Below, in pieces: positions 3,663 through 6,278 of a stretch of 6,278 bases of DNA. How positions within the stretch are numbered: position 1 is the stretch's first letter; every line of letters begins with the position of its first letter. Made by a program: the position numbers and the translations under genes. The stretch is from Planctomycetia bacterium (GTDB lineage Bacteria; Planctomycetota; UBA1135; GCA-002686595), in assembly GCA_005778045.1 (NCBI GenBank), contig SXKQ01000204.1, forward strand, positions 1 to 6,278, read 5' to 3'. The notes beneath the pieces were generated by a model, which saw only the letters and a list, made by a program, of their open reading frames with translations, was not told the DNA's origin and did not search any database.

Positions 3663-6278
3663 GTGACGTCCATTCACATCGTCGAAGAACTCGCCCGCGA
3701 GTTCTCGATCTCCCCCGAGCAGGTCCAGTCCACCCTGGAGATGCTCGACGCAGGTCTGCGCGCTCCCTTCATCGGCCGTGTCCGTGGTCCCGCCACCGGG
3801 GGACTCCCCGAGCGCGTGGTGCGGATCGTGGCCCAGCGCCGCGAGCAACTCGCGGAGCTCGACCGCCGCCGTGGCACGATCCTGCGCTCGCTCGAGGGCG
3901 ACGGCAGCCACGCCAAGGCCGACGAGCCGGCGCTCGAGCGCGTGCGCCGCTGCATGGACCGCTTCGAGCTCGAGGACCTGTTCCTCCCGCACCGCCGTCC
4001 GGAGCCGGAAGTCCAGCTCGCGCTCGACCGTGGTCTCGGCCGTCTTGCTGACGAACTCGTCGCGCCGCTGCCCAAGGAGCTGCGCGCCCCATCCGCCGAG
4101 GGTCACGATGCGGAGAGCCATGAGGGTGACACCGCCGAGGGCGATGCCGCGCTCGCCGACGTCTCCGCGCTCGCCGACGTCTCCACTCACGAGGAGCAGG
4201 CTCCCGCCGAGCAACACGAGCCCGCACCGGGCGACGCTCCGACAGCCGGGGCGGTCGCCGAAACTCGCTCCGACGCCCCGCAGGAAGCCCAGCAGGAGGC
4301 CGCCGCGGCCGAGGGCGGCAGCGAGGAAGCGGCGGAGGCCAGCGAGCCCAGCCCGACTGTCAAGGTCAGCCTCGAGGGGCTCTCACCTGACGAGCATAAG
4401 CTGCTCCACGGCGAGTACGAGGTCACCCCGGAGCTCGCGCGCCTGTGTGAGCAGTACGTGAGCCCCGACAAGGGCCTGCACACGGCCTCGGAGGTCCTGA
4501 AGGGCGCCCTGCGCATTCTGTCCGACCGCCTCGGCCGCAACCCGCGCCTGCGCGGCACGATCCGCAAGCTGCTGCGCAAGAACGGCCTCGTGACCGTGCG
4601 CGCGGCCGTCGAGGACAGCCGCCTCGGCCGCCACCGCCCGATCGCGCGCCTGCGCGCCCCGCTGCGCCAGCTGCAGGGCCACAAGCTGATCGCGATCCGC
4701 CAAGCCCAGAAGGAGCGCGCGGTCACGATGGCGATCAGCCTCGATCGCCGCATCGCGCTGCCGAAGGTCCGCGCCGCCCTCGGCGCGCACCTCAAGCCCG
4801 AGTTCAAGAGCGTGCTCGACAGTGTCGCGCTGCAGACGCTCGAGCACCGCCTGCTGCCGCTCATCGAGGGCGACGTGCGCCTCGAGCTGAAGGAGCGGGC
4901 CGACGAGGAGGCGCTGCGCTTCCTCGCCCAGCACCTGCGTCAGGTGTTGCTGGCCTCGCCGCTCGGTCGTAAGGCCGTGTGCGGCGTCGACGTCGGCGCC
5001 AAGGGCGACTGGACGATCGCGTTCCTCGACGAACAGGGTGCCGTGCGCGGCGCTCCGGCCAAGATCGAGCTCGGCGACAAGGACGACGCCGCACTCGGCG
5101 CGGAGCTCAAGGCCGCTGCGGAAGCCGCCGGAGAGCCGCGTCCGATCGCGATCGCGGTCGGTCACTCGAAGCCCGCGCGCAACGCGCTCACCAAGCTGCG
5201 CGCCGCTCTGCGCACGCTCGATGACCGCACGCCGGTGATGCTCGTCAACGACGCCGGGCTCTCGAGCTACACGAACTCGGACGCCGCGCGTTCGGAGTTC
5301 GAGGAGCTCAACGTCCCGCAGCGTGCGGCGATCTCGCTCGGTCGGCGCCTTCAGGATCCGCTGTCCGAGATCCTCAAGATCGACCCCAAGCACCTCGGCC
5401 TCGGCGCGGAGCAGGGGCTCGTCAGCAAGGCCAACCTGCGCCGCAATCTCGACGAGACGGTCGAGAGCTGCGTCGCGCTCGTCGGCTGCGACGTCAACCG
5501 CGCGCCGATCTCGATCCTGCGCCACATGCCGGGCCTCGACGAGGCCATGGCGCAGAAGCTGATCGAGCGCCGCAGCCAGTCGCCGTTCACGAGCCGCGAC
5601 GACCTGCGCAGCGAAGGACTGCTCAGCGAAGCCCAGTGGACGAACTGCGCCGCGAGCCTGCGCATCGCCGGCGGCAGCGAGCCGCTCGATCGCACCAGTC
5701 TGCACCCCGAGCAGTACGACATCGCGCGCCGCGTGCTGGAGAGCTCGGGCGGCTCTGTGGCCGAGAGCCTCGGCCGTCCGGGAGTCACCAAGGGCCTGCG
5801 CCGCGTCGACTTCAACGTCGATGACCACGTCTGGCGCGACCTGATGCGCGAGCTGTGGCACCCCGGCCGCGATCCGCGCGTGCCGCTGCATCTGCCGCAC
5901 TTCCTCTCGCACGACACCGACCGCGTCACGCTGTCGAGGGACCGCGTGATCGAGGGCGTGATCTCGAACGTGGCGAGCTTCGGCGCGTTCGTCGACATCG
6001 GCCTCGAGCAGGACGGCATGGTCCACGTCAGCGAGATCTCCGATCGCTACGTGCGCGATGCGCGCGAGCTCGTGAGCATCGGCGACTGCGTGCGCCTGCG
6101 TATCGTAGACGGCCAGTCGGCGCGCGTGGCGCTGAGCCTCAAGAACGTGCCCGATCCCGAGCGTCCGCCGCGCCGCGAGGAGCGCGGGGAACGTCCGCCG
6201 CGCGGCGAGCGTGGCGAGCGTGGCGAGCGCGGTCCCCGCAGCGATCGCCGCGAGGGCGGTGGCGGTGACCGGCGCTTC
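3663..6278 (+). CDS. tex: Divergent Tex (YhgF) family S1 RNA-binding protein, 3'-truncated by the window edge
   Basis: The 872 codons stay open to the last base, so the stop lies outside. Tex proteins are nucleic-acid-binding factors linked to transcription and its coupling to translation. Domains in order: Tex N-terminal region (residues about 5-142, with MLDAGLRAPFIGRVR and LEDLFLPHRR matching the conserved Tex blocks); an acidic Ala-rich insertion (143-232); the remaining helical core, resuming at YVSPDKG; a YqgF/RNase H-like domain (about 437-550); ISLGRRLQDPLSEILKIDPK (557-576), a near-perfect Tex signature; helix-hairpin-helix motifs (about 605-690, MPGLDEAMAQKLI); an S1 domain (about 762-828, ISNVASFGAFVDIG); and an Arg/Gly/Glu-rich tail. 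Usual Tex length is near 770 residues, so this one is longer. Family hallmarks are altered: LDPG is VDVG at D443, GNGTASRE is AVGHSKPA, and GQYQHDV is GAEQGLV. It is therefore probably a divergent paralogue, not the standard copy. GTG 3663 is supported by GAGG upstream. Confidence 0.9.
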   Translation, partial: MTSIHIVEELAREFSISPEQVQSTLEMLDAGLRAPFIGRVRGPATGGLPERVVRIVAQRREQLAELDRRRGTILRSLEGDGSHAKADEPALERVRRCMDRFELEDLFLPHRRPEPEVQLALDRGLGRLADELVAPLPKELRAPSAEGHDAESHEGDTAEGDAALADVSALADVSTHEEQAPAEQHEPAPGDAPTAGAVAETRSDAPQEAQQEAAAAEGGSEEAAEASEPSPTVKVSLEGLSPDEHKLLHGEYEVTPELARLCEQYVSPDKGLHTASEVLKGALRILSDRLGRNPRLRGTIRKLLRKNGLVTVRAAVEDSRLGRHRPIARLRAPLRQLQGHKLIAIRQAQKERAVTMAISLDRRIALPKVRAALGAHLKPEFKSVLDSVALQTLEHRLLPLIEGDVRLELKERADEEALRFLAQHLRQVLLASPLGRKAVCGVDVGAKGDWTIAFLDEQGAVRGAPAKIELGDKDDAALGAELKAAAEAAGEPRPIAIAVGHSKPARNALTKLRAALRTLDDRTPVMLVNDAGLSSYTNSDAARSEFEELNVPQRAAISLGRRLQDPLSEILKIDPKHLGLGAEQGLVSKANLRRNLDETVESCVALVGCDVNRAPISILRHMPGLDEAMAQKLIERRSQSPFTSRDDLRSEGLLSEAQWTNCAASLRIAGGSEPLDRTSLHPEQYDIARRVLESSGGSVAESLGRPGVTKGLRRVDFNVDDHVWRDLMRELWHPGRDPRVPLHLPHFLSHDTDRVTLSRDRVIEGVISNVASFGAFVDIGLEQDGMVHVSEISDRYVRDARELVSIGDCVRLRIVDGQSARVALSLKNVPDPERPPRREERGERPPRGERGERGERGPRSDRREGGGGDRRF
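4089..4358 (+). other. Acidic, Ala-rich disordered insertion inside the tex-like gene
   Basis: Codons 143-232 of the tex-like protein form a 90-residue low-complexity stretch. By my count it holds 23 Asp/Glu, 24 Ala and only one Arg, with no Lys and no aromatic residue. It splits the Tex N-terminal region between LADELVAPLPKELRA and the helices leading to YVSPDKG, where E. coli YhgF has only about 14 residues. The reading frame is the same before and after, so this is an in-frame insertion and not a frameshift. Disorder is inferred from composition. Confidence 0.8.
4149..4184 (+). repeat. Exact 18-base tandem duplication
   Basis: Two identical copies of GCGCTCGCCGACGTCTCC stand head to tail (4149-4166 and 4167-4184), encoding ALADVS twice in frame. 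The identity extends two more bases to the left. Perfect third-position identity points to a recent slippage duplication within the acidic insertion. Confidence 0.9.
6204..6230 (+). repeat. Triple GER codon repeat in the tex-like tail
   Basis: Three consecutive nine-base units GGCGAGCG(T/C) encode Gly-Glu-Arg three times. Just upstream, CGTCCGCCGCGC also occurs twice, giving two ERPPR segments. Together with GGGGDRRF at the window end this makes a basic low-complexity tail of at least 44 residues after the S1 domain, of the kind often seen in RNA-binding proteins. Confidence 0.8.

Noticed and set aside
2739..4217. 492-codon open frame on the minus strand
   Set aside because: It runs antisense across the end of the propeller gene, all of the DJ-1-like gene, the promoter gap and the tex start. 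The product is low-complexity with no domain, and the sense genes explain the region.
4089..4358. Frameshift or gene fusion junction at the acidic segment
   Set aside because: The Tex-like parts on both sides are in the same frame with no stop, and the order matches the family, so it is an in-frame insertion.
4383..6026. 547-codon open frame on the minus strand
   Set aside because: It is the exact antisense of the tex-like gene, whose domains are clear on the plus strand. Its translation is an Arg/Ala/Leu/Val-rich product with no recognisable domain, as expected for the shadow of a high-GC gene.

Overview
This is a high-GC bacterial window. All four recognisable genes lie on the + strand and each has strong third-position G/C bias. 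The gene set (an EF-G with mitochondria-like motifs outside a visible str operon, a PQQ-type propeller protein, a DJ-1/PfpI-fold protein and a divergent Tex protein) would fit a Planctomycetota, Myxococcota or related high-GC lineage. That placement is an impression from motifs and codon bias; nothing in the window proves it.

Layout. Bases 1-1673 hold the C-terminal 556 codons of an elongation factor G gene; the GTPase boxes G1-G4 lie off the left edge. A strong GC hairpin followed by TTTT (1727-1769) then closes that transcript. Bases 1824-2843 encode a cytoplasmic beta-propeller protein of about seven blades. After a 60-base gap, 2904-3482 encode a DJ-1/PfpI-fold protein whose catalytic cysteine is missing. 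These two genes look like one short transcription unit: no terminator is visible between them, a -10-like TATCCT precedes the first, and a large hairpin (3515-3551) follows the second. Bases 3663-6278 encode 872 codons, open at the right edge, of a Tex (YhgF) family protein with an N-terminal Tex region, a degenerate YqgF domain, helix-hairpin-helix motifs, an S1 domain and an Arg/Gly/Glu-rich tail. The gene carries a 90-residue acidic, Ala-rich insertion.

How they fit together. EF-G works in translocation, and Tex proteins bind RNA and act around transcription and translation, so the outer genes share an information-processing theme. The two middle genes have no assigned role. I see no CRISPR array, tRNA, rRNA, IS element, phage gene or recognisable defence system. 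The best candidates for novelty are the divergent Tex protein with its acidic insertion and lost family signatures, and the DJ-1-fold protein lacking its nucleophile.
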